NCBI GenBank assembly: GCA_905211345.1
Contig: CAJMAO010000007.1
Location: 1 to 42,899 of the forward strand
Length of the DNA stretch: 42,899 nucleotides
Source of the DNA: an uncultured Prevotella sp.
GTDB taxonomy: Bacteria; Bacteroidota; Bacteroidia; Bacteroidales; Bacteroidaceae
Direction of reading: 5' to 3'
A program made the position numbers and the translations under genes. The notes beneath the pieces are model-generated. The model was not told where the DNA came from and ran no database searches. It worked only from the letters and a program-made list of their open reading frames with translations. Positions 1-7,920 of the stretch are shown piece by piece; position 1 is the stretch's first letter, and each line of letters opens with the position of its first letter.

Positions 1-2
1 GC

Positions 3-908
3 GGCTTCGCCCCGATGATTGAGTGCCGCGAGTGCGGATGGACACCAAGGTGCGAGTCGTGCGATGTTTCCCTGACTTACCATAAGAACCTCGGACAGCT
101 CACCTGCCATTATTGCGGACGCACGTATGCCGTGCCCGACGTGTGCCCTTGTTGTGGAAGCCGCGACCTGCGAGGCCGTGGTTACGGCACGGAGAAAGTG
201 GAAGACAAGGTAATGGAACTGTTCCCAGAGGCTCGCGTGGCGCGAATGGACCTCGACACGACGCGCACCCGCAACGCCTACGAGCGTCTGATAAGCGACT
301 TTTCGGCGCATCGTACCGACATACTCATAGGCACGCAGATGATAAGCAAAGGCTTGGACTTCGACAGTGTGTCGGTTGTCGGTATACTTGATGCCGATTC
401 CATGCTCAACTATCCTGACTTCAGGGCCTACGAGCACGCCTTTACGATGATGGCGCAGGTGGCCGGACGCGCCGGCCGCAAGGGCAAGCGGGGCGTTGTG
501 TTGTTGCAGACCAAGAGTCCCGAGCTGCCCGTCATAGGCCAGGTGGTGCGCAACGACGTTGACGGTTTTTACTTCGACCTGATGGAGGAGCGGCAGTTGT
601 TCCACTATCCGCCGTTCTATCATATAATAAACGTCTATCTGAAGCATAAGGATGAGGCTGTGGTTGTAGCGGCGGCCAACGCTCTTGGTGCGCAGTTGCG
701 CCAGTGGTTTGGCGACCGTGTGCTTGGTCCTGACAAGCCGTCGGTGGCCAAGGTCAAGACGATGAACATACGAAAGATGGTCGTAAAGCTGGAGAACGGA
801 CTCGACCGGGCCAAGGTGCGCCTTTACCTTAACCGTGGTAAAGACATCGTTTTGCAGGACAACCGGTATAAGTCGGTAACGGTTTACTTCGACGTAGACC
901 CGCTTTGA
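3..908 (+). CDS. priA: Primosomal protein N' (PriA helicase), C-terminal part, cut by window start
   Basis: PriA is the 3'-5' superfamily 2 helicase that reloads the replisome at stalled forks. The reading frame is open from base 3 (G-F-A-P-M-I-E-C), so the gene begins upstream and the first ATG at 15 is internal. The visible part starts inside the zinc-binding insertion: eight cysteines in CxxC pairs between CRECG and CPCCGS. Helicase motifs follow, including DILIGTQMISKGLDF (motif V) and AQVAGRAGRKGKRG (motif VI). The C-terminal domain ends normally at a TGA before a strong hairpin. About 300 residues are visible; the DNA-binding head and Walker A lie outside. Identification is firm because the Cys cluster inside a helicase core is specific to PriA. 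Confidence 0.95.
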   Translation, partial: GFAPMIECRECGWTPRCESCDVSLTYHKNLGQLTCHYCGRTYAVPDVCPCCGSRDLRGRGYGTEKVEDKVMELFPEARVARMDLDTTRTRNAYERLISDFSAHRTDILIGTQMISKGLDFDSVSVVGILDADSMLNYPDFRAYEHAFTMMAQVAGRAGRKGKRGVVLLQTKSPELPVIGQVVRNDVDGFYFDLMEERQLFHYPPFYHIINVYLKHKDEAVVVAAANALGAQLRQWFGDRVLGPDKPSVAKVKTMNIRKMVVKLENGLDRAKVRLYLNRGKDIVLQDNRYKSVTVYFDVDPL

Positions 909-930
909 GGAAGTGAAAAGTGAAAAACGA

Positions 931-982
931 AAAGTGAAAAATCCATTACCCGTACAGTCAAAGACAATGGATTTTTCACTTT
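931..982. terminator. Bidirectional hairpin terminator after priA
   Basis: A perfect 17-bp inverted repeat (931-947 with 966-982) with an 18-nt loop is followed by a T run; the left arm is A-rich, so it could also act on the opposite strand. The left arm continues from a short tandem GTGAAAA-type repeat that begins right after the priA stop (911-940). Confidence 0.7.
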
Positions 983-1044
983 TTTTGTGTCTATCTCTGT
1001 ACGCTTTGTAACTTGTTGTATATCAGGGTGTTATTGATGACTTT

Positions 1045-1132
1045 GCAAAAGGTCGCCTATCGGCGTGCAAAAGGCGGCAAACGGGAAGCCAAAAAGCCAC
1101 CTTTCGCAAAGTGAAAGGTGGCATTTGGTGAA
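1045..1132. repeat. Four-unit 22-bp intergenic array (copy 1)
   Basis: Four 22-nt units start at 1045, 1067, 1089 and 1111, with A-rich starts and a GGC/GCC core. It is the most degenerate array in the window. Units 3 and 4 form a perfect 10-bp hairpin (GCCACCTTTC with GAAAGGTGGC). It lies between the 3' ends of priA and the convergent HD-domain gene. Confidence 0.8.
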
Positions 1133-1183
1133 TTAAGAATTAAGGGCGTGAAATTTGAGAAGCCTTTTGATTGTAAGATAAGG

Positions 1184-3283
1184 CTAATTAAGCTCCCTCC
1201 CTTGGGGAGGGTTGGGGTGGGTGTTTTCCTCCTTTTTCAGCTCCGGATAGCTTGTCCTCGTATGGTAGATGGCTTTCAGTCTCTCGGTCAGTACCTGCTT
1301 TGCCACGGCTATGTCATGGAACGTTATGGGGCAGTTCTTGAAGAAACCGTCGTCTGTTTGTTGGTCAATCAGTTTGTTTACAAGGTTAGATATGCTTTCC
1401 TCTGTGTACTCTTTCAGCGAGCGGGCGGCGGCCTCCACGGTGTCTGCCATCATCAGTATGGCCTGTTCGCGGGTAAAGGGGTCGGGGCCGGGATAGGTGA
1501 ACAATGTGTCATCTACAGGCTCGTCGGGGTGCTCGTTCTTGTAAGAAACGTAGAAATATTTTGTCTTCCCTGAGCCGTGATGAGTCCTGATGAAATCTTT
1601 TATCACGCCGGGCAGGCCGTTCTTTTCAGCCAACTTGAGTCCGTCGGTTACGTGGCTGATCACCACTTGGGCTGCATCGATGCGCGGCATTGTGTCAAGT
1701 GGATTTGCGCCTCCCATTTGGTTCTCGGTGAAGTAGGCAGGATTCTTCATCTTGCCTATGTCATGATAGAACGCCCCCGTGCGCACCAGTTGTGCCTTTG
1801 CACCGATTTTATTGGCAATTTCGGCCGCAAGATTGCCCACCATTACAGAGTGTTGGAATGTGCCGGGAGCCACCTCGCTGAGACTGCGCAGCAGTTTTTT
1901 GTTAGTGTTCGACAACTCGATGAGCGTTACGTTGGATATGAACCCGAACGTCTTTTCAACCACAAGCATCAGCGGATAGGCGAACAGCAGCATTACGCCG
2001 TTGGCCACGAAGTACTTGTACATGCTATGGTCCATGGTGAGGATGCTGTTGTCTTGCATCAGCTGTAGGGCGAAGTACATGGCCGAACTGCCAAGGGTCA
2101 CCAGCAGGGCGGTTTTGAATATCTCTGCGCGTTGCGACAGTTCGCGCAGCGAGTAAATGGCAATCAGGCCGGCCACAAGCTGCACGATGATGAACTCGTA
2201 CTGGTATTTTACGGCGGCGGCGCATATCAGTACCATGGTTACATGGGCGTTGAAGGCCGTGCGCGAGTCGACGAACACGCGGATGAATATCGGCGCGATG
2301 GCGAACGGCAGGATGTATACGCTCAGCACGTTGTGCGTTATCATCAGCGACACCAGTATCGGAAACATCGTTATCATGACGTAAAGCATGGCTATGCTTC
2401 GCGGCTTGTCGAAATATTCTTTGCGGAAAAGACGTAAGTAAGTGGTGAAAAGTATGATCAGCATACCTACGAAAAGCACTTGTCCCGCAATAGTAGAGGG
2501 CACTGCGCTGACGTTGGCGCTGCGGCGGCGGGTTTCTTTCTCAAACGAGTTGAGCACCCTGTAGCTGTTGTCGTCTACAATCTCTCCACGGTCGATAATC
2601 TTCTGTCCGCTCAGCACCATGCCGCTGGCCAGCGGTATTCCGCTCAGTATGTCGCCCAGCTCGGTCTCGCTGCGCTCCTCGTCGTAAATCAGGTTTGCCT
2701 GTATGTATTCGTTGAGGTTGCAGCGTTGTAGTAGTTGTTTCTGTGCGGCGATTTTAGGGTCTGAGAATAGTCTTTCGTATGCAGTGAAGGTTGAGTATAG
2801 GCATGTTATCTCGATGCTCGTGGCGTTCTTGCCGTTAACCACGCGCACCATGTTGGTCGTGTCGCGGCTTATCCTTGAGTATTCGGTCGCGTTCATTACG
2901 CCTGCTTGGTACAGGCGGTGCAGACGGTCGGCTATCAGTGCCACGTATGAAGGCGGCAATCCCGGGATACCGGCCTTGTATTTGTCTAGAAAACGCTTTA
3001 CCTGCTCCTGTTCAACAGCCGTGTTATAGTTGTAATAAGGTTCGAATGCTTCGGCTATGCTGTCCTGTTCTTCCTTTATCCTTTCCTCTGTTTTGTATAT
3101 TGGAAAGTCGAATTTTGCAATCAATGAGCTGTACATCCATGGTTTGCCAATGTCGTAGCGGAACTGCGGACCACTGTTGCGCGGCAGGAAAAACACTATT
3201 ATCGCCACGGTGACTATAACCAAAGCCGTGTATATAAGTCTACGGCTCCATTGCTTGTTGCCGTTATTGTCAAATTTTATCAT
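1184..3283 (-). CDS. 7TM-HD domain phosphohydrolase (PgpH family)
   Basis: The 699-residue membrane protein matches the PgpH layout: a short cytoplasmic head, one membrane helix (about 16-35), an extracytoplasmic 7TMR-HDED-type region (about 40-260), a block of membrane helices (about 265-450), and a cytoplasmic HD domain (about 470-670). The HD metal ligands are visible: H478 in FQHSVMVGN, H507-D508 in AFYHDIGK, plus later H and D residues (IRTHHGSGKT, MADTVEA). PgpH-family proteins of Firmicutes hydrolyse cyclic di-AMP; that activity here is inferred. The last 13 residues come from the intergenic GC-rich element and are probably not functional. It starts at an ATG divergent from gltX, with a TANNTTTG box upstream on the minus strand. 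Confidence 0.88.
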   Translation of the reverse strand: MIKFDNNGNKQWSRRLIYTALVIVTVAIIVFFLPRNSGPQFRYDIGKPWMYSSLIAKFDFPIYKTEERIKEEQDSIAEAFEPYYNYNTAVEQEQVKRFLDKYKAGIPGLPPSYVALIADRLHRLYQAGVMNATEYSRISRDTTNMVRVVNGKNATSIEITCLYSTFTAYERLFSDPKIAAQKQLLQRCNLNEYIQANLIYDEERSETELGDILSGIPLASGMVLSGQKIIDRGEIVDDNSYRVLNSFEKETRRRSANVSAVPSTIAGQVLFVGMLIILFTTYLRLFRKEYFDKPRSIAMLYVMITMFPILVSLMITHNVLSVYILPFAIAPIFIRVFVDSRTAFNAHVTMVLICAAAVKYQYEFIIVQLVAGLIAIYSLRELSQRAEIFKTALLVTLGSSAMYFALQLMQDNSILTMDHSMYKYFVANGVMLLFAYPLMLVVEKTFGFISNVTLIELSNTNKKLLRSLSEVAPGTFQHSVMVGNLAAEIANKIGAKAQLVRTGAFYHDIGKMKNPAYFTENQMGGANPLDTMPRIDAAQVVISHVTDGLKLAEKNGLPGVIKDFIRTHHGSGKTKYFYVSYKNEHPDEPVDDTLFTYPGPDPFTREQAILMMADTVEAAARSLKEYTEESISNLVNKLIDQQTDDGFFKNCPITFHDIAVAKQVLTERLKAIYHTRTSYPELKKEENTHPNPPQGRELN
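1191..1223 (-). repeat. GC-rich intergenic element (copy 1), overlaps the end of the HD gene
   Basis: The element reads CTCCCTCCC-TTGG-GGAGGG-TTGGGGTGGGT on the plus strand. It contains an inner CCCTCCC/GGAGGG hairpin and a GGGGTGGG tail. It lies inside the last 13 codons of the HD-domain gene and encodes its tail NTHPNPPQGRELN. Related copies lie at 8418, 8561, 15036, 15158 and, degenerate, 22996. Confidence 0.8.
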
Positions 3284-3341
3284 TTTGAATGGTGTTGTAT
3301 GCTTTGCTCTGCGAAATTACTAAAAAAACATACCATTTTAC

Positions 3342-3349
3342 CAAATTTA
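3342..3349 (-). promoter_or_regulatory. Candidate -7 box for the 7TM-HD gene
   Basis: The minus-strand sequence is TAAATTTG, matching the Bacteroidota -7 consensus TANNTTTG, 59 bases upstream of the ATG. No well-spaced -33 TTTG is seen. Confidence 0.4.
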
Positions 3350-3352
3350 TTG

Positions 3353-3360
3353 TATTTTTG
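3353..3360 (+). promoter_or_regulatory. Candidate -7 box for gltX
   Basis: TATTTTTG matches TANNTTTG. It would give a leader of about 245 nt that includes the whole 22-bp-unit array. A -33 element at proper spacing is not visible. Confidence 0.4.
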
Positions 3361-3428
3361 CACAAAAAATCAGCCGTATGCAGGTTGTCCGGCCGTCAGT
3401 GCCGTTACTGGTGCTGACGTATGGGTTT

Positions 3429-3516
3429 GCAAAAGGCCGTCTTTTGCTGGGTAAAAGGTGGCCTTTTGGCGTGCAAAACACGGCCTTTTGCCCTCTAAAA
3501 GACGGCCTTTTGCAAG
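3429..3516. repeat. Four-unit 22-bp intergenic array (copy 2), in gltX leader
   Basis: Units start at 3429, 3451, 3473 and 3495. Cores are AAAAGGCCGTCTTTT, AAAAGGTGGCCTTTT, AAAACACGGCCTTTT and AAAAGACGGCCTTTT. As RNA, units 1 and 2 pair along 15 positions if two G-U wobbles are allowed; units 3 and 4 are in the same orientation. Confidence 0.9.
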
Positions 3517-3612
3517 GCGTTTCGTAACATGCTGGTTGTCAGCTTGTTATGTCAGGGCATTAGAACAGCGGCAAGTATGCCCGTATCTTGTCATTTTTCA
3601 ACTTTTAAAAAG

Positions 3613-5133
3613 ATGGAAGAAAGAAAAACAAGGGTGCGTTTCGCACCCAGTCCTACAGGCGCCCTGCACATCGGCGGAGTGCGCACTGCATTGTACAATT
3701 ACCTGTTCGCGCGCCAAAGGGGCGGCGAACTGGTGTTCAGAATCGAGGATACCGACTCGTCGCGCTTCGTACCCGGAGCCGAGGAATATATCATAGAGTC
3801 GTTCCGCTGGTTGGGCATCAAGTTTGACGAGGGCGTCAGTTTCGGCGGCTCACACGGTTCTTACCGCCAGAGCGAGCGGCGTGCAATATATAAGGAATAC
3901 GTCGACCGCCTGCTGGCCGATGGTAAGGCGTATATCGCATTTGACACTCCCGAGGAGCTTGAGGCCAAGCGTCAGGAAATAAAGAACTTCCAATATGACG
4001 CCCACACACGCTTGCAGATGCGCAATTCACTGGCCATGCCAAAGGCCGATGTTGACGCGCTGCTGGCTGACGGGGCTCAATACGTAGTGAGGTTCAAGGT
4101 TGAACCGGGTGAGGACGTACATGTGCACGACCTCATTCGTGGCGACGTTGTAATAAAAAGCGACATTCTCGACGATAAAGTTCTCTATAAGAGCGCCGAC
4201 GAATTGCCAACATACCACTTGGCTAACATCGTGGATGATCACTTGATGGAGATAACCCACGTTATCCGTGGCGAGGAGTGGCTGCCCAGCGCGCCGCTGC
4301 ATGTGCTGCTTTACCGCGCTTTCGGCTGGGAAGACACCATGCCGCAGTTCGCCCACTTGCCTCTGCTCTTGAAACCCGACGGCAAGGGAAAGCTCAGCAA
4401 ACGCGACGGCGACCGGCTTGGTTTCCCCGTGTTCCCGCTTGAATGGCACGACCCCAAGACCGGCGAAGTAAGCAACGGTTTCCGCGAACAGGGCTATTTC
4501 CCGGAGGCTGTAATCAATTTCCTCGCCCTGCTTGGCTGGAATCCCGGCACCGAGCAGGAGCTTTTCACACTCGACGAACTGGTAGAGCAGTTCGACATCT
4601 CTAAGTGCAGCAAGGCCGGCGCACGCTTTGATTACAAGAAAGCCGTGTGGTTCAACCATGAGTATATTCTCAAAAAGAGTGACGACGAGATAGCCCGACT
4701 GTTTGCGCCGATAGTGGCCGGCAACGGTGTAGATGAGCCGCTGGAACGCGTGAAGCAGGTGGTTCACATGATGAAAGACCGCGTCGACTTCGTGAAAGAG
4801 CTGTGGCCGCTGTGCTCCTTCTTTTTCATTCCGCCCACGGAATACGACGAAAAGACCGTGCGCAAGCGTTGGAAGGAAGACTCGCCGCGCGTTATGGGCG
4901 AATTGGCCGACCTGCTAGAGAGGCTTGACGACTTTTCGCTGGAAAACCAAGAGCGCGAGGTAATGGCATGGGTCGAGGCCAATGGCTATAAGCTGGGCGA
5001 CGTGATGAACGCTTTCCGCCTTGCCCTTGTAGGCATAGGCAAGGGACCCGGCATGTTCGATATATCCGCCTTCCTCGGCAAGGAGGAAACTCTGCGCCGC
5101 CTGCGCAGGGCCGTAGAGACGATAAAGAATTAA
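3613..5133 (+). CDS. gltX: Glutamate--tRNA ligase
   Basis: Glutamyl-tRNA synthetase charges tRNA-Glu in the cytoplasm. This 506-residue class I enzyme shows the HIGH-type signature PSPTGALHIGG (H19-I-G-G22) and the KMSKS-type loop KLSKRDGD, with the Rossmann catalytic core between them and the helical anticodon-binding domain after about residue 330. The open frame extends 28 codons upstream to 3529, but that extension (LLCQGIRTAASMPVS) is unlike any synthetase head. The ATG at 3613 puts MEERKTRVRFAPSPTG at the expected N-terminus, so it is chosen. Length is normal for the family. It is followed by a long heptamer-based hairpin that separates it from waaA. Confidence 0.97.
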   Translation: MEERKTRVRFAPSPTGALHIGGVRTALYNYLFARQRGGELVFRIEDTDSSRFVPGAEEYIIESFRWLGIKFDEGVSFGGSHGSYRQSERRAIYKEYVDRLLADGKAYIAFDTPEELEAKRQEIKNFQYDAHTRLQMRNSLAMPKADVDALLADGAQYVVRFKVEPGEDVHVHDLIRGDVVIKSDILDDKVLYKSADELPTYHLANIVDDHLMEITHVIRGEEWLPSAPLHVLLYRAFGWEDTMPQFAHLPLLLKPDGKGKLSKRDGDRLGFPVFPLEWHDPKTGEVSNGFREQGYFPEAVINFLALLGWNPGTEQELFTLDELVEQFDISKCSKAGARFDYKKAVWFNHEYILKKSDDEIARLFAPIVAGNGVDEPLERVKQVVHMMKDRVDFVKELWPLCSFFFIPPTEYDEKTVRKRWKEDSPRVMGELADLLERLDDFSLENQEREVMAWVEANGYKLGDVMNAFRLALVGIGKGPGMFDISAFLGKEETLRRLRRAVETIKN

Positions 5134-5135
5134 AA

Positions 5136-5222
5136 ATTAAGAGTTAAGAGTTAAGAAAACATGCAATGTGGCGATACCCCGTAAAGCATATTTTCTTAAC
5201 TCTTAATTCTTAACTCTTAATT
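5136..5222. repeat. Heptamer hairpin (copy A) between gltX and waaA
   Basis: The left arm (5136-5159) is made of tandem GTTAAGA-like heptamers and the right arm (5190-5222) of inverted TCTTAAC/TCTTAAT heptamers, around a loop of about 30 nt. The same structure recurs at 7783-7876 and 24493-24581. It may act as a terminator or spacer, but it lacks a clean T tract. Confidence 0.75.
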
Positions 5223-5243
5223 AAATAAAACTTTGTTTTTGAA

Positions 5244-6461
5244 ATGTACGAACTCGTAATATGTCTTTATACACTTGGCGTGGCCGTAGTTTCGCTGTTT
5301 AATCCTAAGGCTAGGAAGATGTGGAAAGGCGGACATGATGCCTTTCGTGTGCTTCGTGAACAGGTAAGACCGGATAGCCAGTACGTTTGGTTTCATGCGG
5401 CATCGCTTGGAGAGTTCGAGCAAGGCCGCCCTATTATTGAGCGCCTGCGTGCCGAACACCCTGAATATAAGATTCTGCTCACGTTTTTCTCGCCTTCGGG
5501 TTACGAGGTGAGGAAGAACTACGAGGGTGCCGACATCGTGTGTTACCTGCCTCTCGATACGTATTTCAGCGCTAGGCGCTTTCTTTCGCTGGTGCGTCCG
5601 AAAGCGGCGTTTTTCATCAAGTACGAGTTCTGGTGGAATTATCTGCACATCCTCAAACGGCGCGGCATACCTGTGTATAGCGTCAGCAGCATCTTTCGTG
5701 AGGGGCAGGTGTTCTTCCGTTGGTACGGTAAGACGTATAGTAACGTGCTCAAGTGCTTCACGCATTTTTTCGTACAGAATGACGAAAGCCGCCGCCTGTT
5801 GGCGCGGTTGGGCATCACTAACGTCAGCATAACCGGCGACACGCGTTTTGACCGCGTGCTGCAAATCAAGCGTCAGGCCAAGAAACTGCCTCTTGTTGAG
5901 GCTTTCAAACAGGATTATAAGGTGTTTGTGGCAGGCAGCAGTTGGCCGCCTGACGAGGACATCTTCATCCGTTATTTCAACGAAAGGCGTGACTGGAAGC
6001 TGATAATTGCGCCCCACGTGATAGGCGAAGACCATCTGAGGCAGATTATGTCGAAGCTGGAGCGCAAAACGGTGAGGCTGACTAAGGCCACCGAGGCTGA
6101 CGTGCGCGAAGCCGACTGCCTGATAGTCGACTGCTTCGGGCTGCTGTCGAGCATTTACGGCTATGGCGACGTGGCCTATATCGGGGGTGGTTTCGGCGTA
6201 GGGATACACAACGTGCTCGAGGCCGCTGTATGGGGTATGCCCGTCATTTTCGGCCCGAACAACAAGCGTTTCCAGGAGGCTCAGGGGCTGAAAGCCTGTG
6301 GAGGCGGTATTGAGATAGATTCCTATGAACAATTCGCGGCCGTGATGGACACTTACGTTGCCGACAAAAAGGCTTTGGAAGAAGACTCGGCCAAGGCTGC
6401 CGGATACGTGGCCGACAATGCCGGAGCTACCGACGGAATTCTTGGGTCGGTAGGTCTTTGA
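5244..6461 (+). CDS. waaA: 3-deoxy-D-manno-octulosonic acid (Kdo) transferase
   Basis: WaaA (KdtA) transfers Kdo from CMP-Kdo to lipid A precursor at the inner face of the inner membrane, the first step of LPS core assembly. The 405-residue product has an N-terminal membrane anchor (about 3-19), the GT30 N-terminal signature VWFHAASLGEFEQGRPII with the likely catalytic base E57, and ITGDTRFDRV near the domain linker. The C-terminal donor-binding segment reads YIGGGFGVGIHNVLEAAVWGMPVIFGP. Length fits the family. The next gene begins 20 bases downstream on the same strand, so co-transcription with the metallophosphoesterase is likely. A 371-residue open frame on the opposite strand (5217-6332) is a shadow. 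Confidence 0.95.
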   Translation: MYELVICLYTLGVAVVSLFNPKARKMWKGGHDAFRVLREQVRPDSQYVWFHAASLGEFEQGRPIIERLRAEHPEYKILLTFFSPSGYEVRKNYEGADIVCYLPLDTYFSARRFLSLVRPKAAFFIKYEFWWNYLHILKRRGIPVYSVSSIFREGQVFFRWYGKTYSNVLKCFTHFFVQNDESRRLLARLGITNVSITGDTRFDRVLQIKRQAKKLPLVEAFKQDYKVFVAGSSWPPDEDIFIRYFNERRDWKLIIAPHVIGEDHLRQIMSKLERKTVRLTKATEADVREADCLIVDCFGLLSSIYGYGDVAYIGGGFGVGIHNVLEAAVWGMPVIFGPNNKRFQEAQGLKACGGGIEIDSYEQFAAVMDTYVADKKALEEDSAKAAGYVADNAGATDGILGSVGL

Positions 6462-6481
6462 CCGTATAAAACTCTTTTACA

Positions 6482-7567
6482 ATGTGGATGATAATCTTTC
6501 TTGTCCTGCCTTTAGCTGGACTTGCATACGTGCTTTGGCACTTGTGGTGCATACTTCCACTGGTCTCGGTGTGGAAGATTGGTGTGCTGGCGTTGTGCGT
6601 AGTAGTGTTTTCCACAGTGTTCCTTAACTTTTCACATGCTATTGAAAACATGCCGTTGAGGCTCGCTCAGGTGTGTTACGAGGTGGGAAACTCAGTTGTT
6701 TTCATATTGCTTTACCTTGTAATGGCTTTCCTTCTGCTTGATATAGGCAGGCTGGCGCACCTAGTTCCGAGGTCGTGGCTGTATGCTAACGGATACACGG
6801 CAGCCGCCTTGGCAGCGGTAATGGTGGTCGTGTTCGTATGCGGTTACATTAACTATATGGACAAGAGGCGGCACACCGTCGATCTGCCTACGGCCAAACC
6901 TATGGCCAAGGACGTGCGCATAGTGCTGATGAGCGACTTGCACTTGGGCTACCACAACCGCTGCGGCGAGTTGGCACGCTGGGTAGACAAGGTGAATATG
7001 GAGTGTCCTGACCTTGTGCTCATAGCCGGCGATATCGTGGATATGAGCCTGCGGCCGCTGAAAGATGAAGACATGGCGGCCGAGTTGCGCCGTATCAAGG
7101 CGCCCGTTTACGCATGTTTCGGCAACCATGAGTATTATTCGGGAGTGGACGGAGCATCAAAGTTTTACGCCGATGCAGGTGTGACGCTGCTTAGGGACAG
7201 CATCGTTGGCGTAGGTGACATAGTCATCGTAGGGCGTGACGACCGTTCCAACCGCCATCGTAAAAGTCTCGGCGCGCTGATGCGCGGTGTTGACAAGTCG
7301 AAATACATCATCCTGCTCGACCATCAGCCATACTATTTGGAACAGGCTGAGCGCGCCGGTGTTGACTTCCAGTTCAGCGGACATACTCATCACGGGCAGC
7401 TGTGGCCCATATCATGGATAACCGACGCCGTGTATGAAGATGCCTACGGGCCGTGGCAGCGTGGACTGACGCGTTATTATGTAAGTTCAGGTATGGGCAT
7501 CTGGGGCGGCAAGTTCCGTATCGGCACGTGCTCGGAGTACGTCGTGGCTACGGTTCACGCAAAGTGA
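6482..7567 (+). CDS. Membrane-anchored metallophosphoesterase (YkuE-like)
   Basis: The N-terminal 125 residues form about four hydrophobic helices. A calcineurin-like phosphoesterase domain follows, with the full set of dinuclear metal motifs: SDLHLG (D152, H154), GDIVDM, GNHEYY, a histidine in LLDHQP, and the paired histidines of FSGHTHHGQLWP. Members of this YkuE/YaeI-type group act on phosphate esters or lipid-linked substrates; the substrate cannot be read here. It sits 20 bases after waaA, so an envelope-related role is plausible but is inference. The domain would probably face the cytoplasm or periplasm depending on helix number, which I cannot fix. Confidence 0.88.
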   Translation: MWMIIFLVLPLAGLAYVLWHLWCILPLVSVWKIGVLALCVVVFSTVFLNFSHAIENMPLRLAQVCYEVGNSVVFILLYLVMAFLLLDIGRLAHLVPRSWLYANGYTAAALAAVMVVVFVCGYINYMDKRRHTVDLPTAKPMAKDVRIVLMSDLHLGYHNRCGELARWVDKVNMECPDLVLIAGDIVDMSLRPLKDEDMAAELRRIKAPVYACFGNHEYYSGVDGASKFYADAGVTLLRDSIVGVGDIVIVGRDDRSNRHRKSLGALMRGVDKSKYIILLDHQPYYLEQAERAGVDFQFSGHTHHGQLWPISWITDAVYEDAYGPWQRGLTRYYVSSGMGIWGGKFRIGTCSEYVVATVHAK

Positions 7568-7697
7568 CCTTGGATGCCTGCGACGTGGAGCAGTGCTGAA
7601 AACTGTAAGTGAAACACATAGCCTTGCTTAATAATTTTACCGTAAACGGTATTGCTGGTTTCAACCATCAACCTGCCAATGTATATTTACTTATAAA

Positions 7698-7785
7698 CCG
7701 AAAGGCCGTCTTTTGCATCGTAAAAGACGGCCTTTCAGCGTCTAATTCACGGTCTTTCGCATGGCTGATGACGGCCTTTTGGAAT
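7698..7785. repeat. Four-unit 22-bp intergenic array (copy 3)
   Basis: Units start at 7698, 7720, 7742 and 7764. Units 1 and 2 form a perfect 14-bp inverted repeat (AAAGGCCGTCTTTT with AAAAGACGGCCTTT) with a 7-nt loop. Units 3 and 4 are diverged and lie in the same orientation. Confidence 0.9.
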
Positions 7786-7876
7786 TTAAGAGTTAAGAAT
7801 TAAGAGTTAGGAAAGAATGTCTTTTGATATTGTGACATGATATTTTTCTTAATTCCTAGCTCTTGATTCTTAATTT
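7783..7876. repeat. Heptamer hairpin (copy B)
   Basis: The left arm is TTAAGAG/TTAAGAA heptamers (about 7786-7815) and the right arm the imperfect inverted copy (about 7843-7876). It abuts array copy 3 directly, so two repeat families are fused here. Confidence 0.7.
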
Positions 7877-7882
7877 ATTCCC

Positions 7883-7890
7883 TACCTTTG
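7883..7890 (+). promoter_or_regulatory. Candidate -7 box for the gamma-CA gene
   Basis: TACCTTTG matches TANNTTTG. Transcription would begin near 7897, which excludes the upstream in-frame ATG at 7888 and supports the start at 7921. Confidence 0.45.
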
Positions 7891-7920
7891 CAGGATAAAA
7901 CGATAAAAAGGCATAAGATT

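Larger units (their letters stand above)
3284..3612. other. Divergent promoter region and gltX leader
   Basis: This 329-base gap holds back-to-back -7 boxes near 3342-3360 and the four-unit 22-bp array at 3429-3516. I see no convincing gene in it; the short open frames run through the repeats. Confidence 0.6.
7568..7920. other. Repeat-filled intergenic region before the gamma-CA gene
   Basis: These 353 bases contain the four-unit 22-bp array (7698-7785), a heptamer hairpin (7783-7876) and a -7 box (7883-7890). A 64-codon open frame at 7609-7803 runs through the repeats and is not considered a gene. Confidence 0.6.

Noticed and set aside
3429..3516. 22-bp-unit arrays as CRISPR
   Set aside because: There are no unique spacers: units abut directly, vary in sequence and orientation, and no cas genes are present.
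5217..6332. 371-codon open frame opposite waaA
   Set aside because: It mirrors the waaA coding frame, has no family features and no promoter; long antisense frames are common in GC-balanced genes.
7609..7803. 64-codon open frame between the phosphoesterase and gamma-CA genes
   Set aside because: Half of it is the 22-bp array and the hairpin repeat; no recognisable protein.
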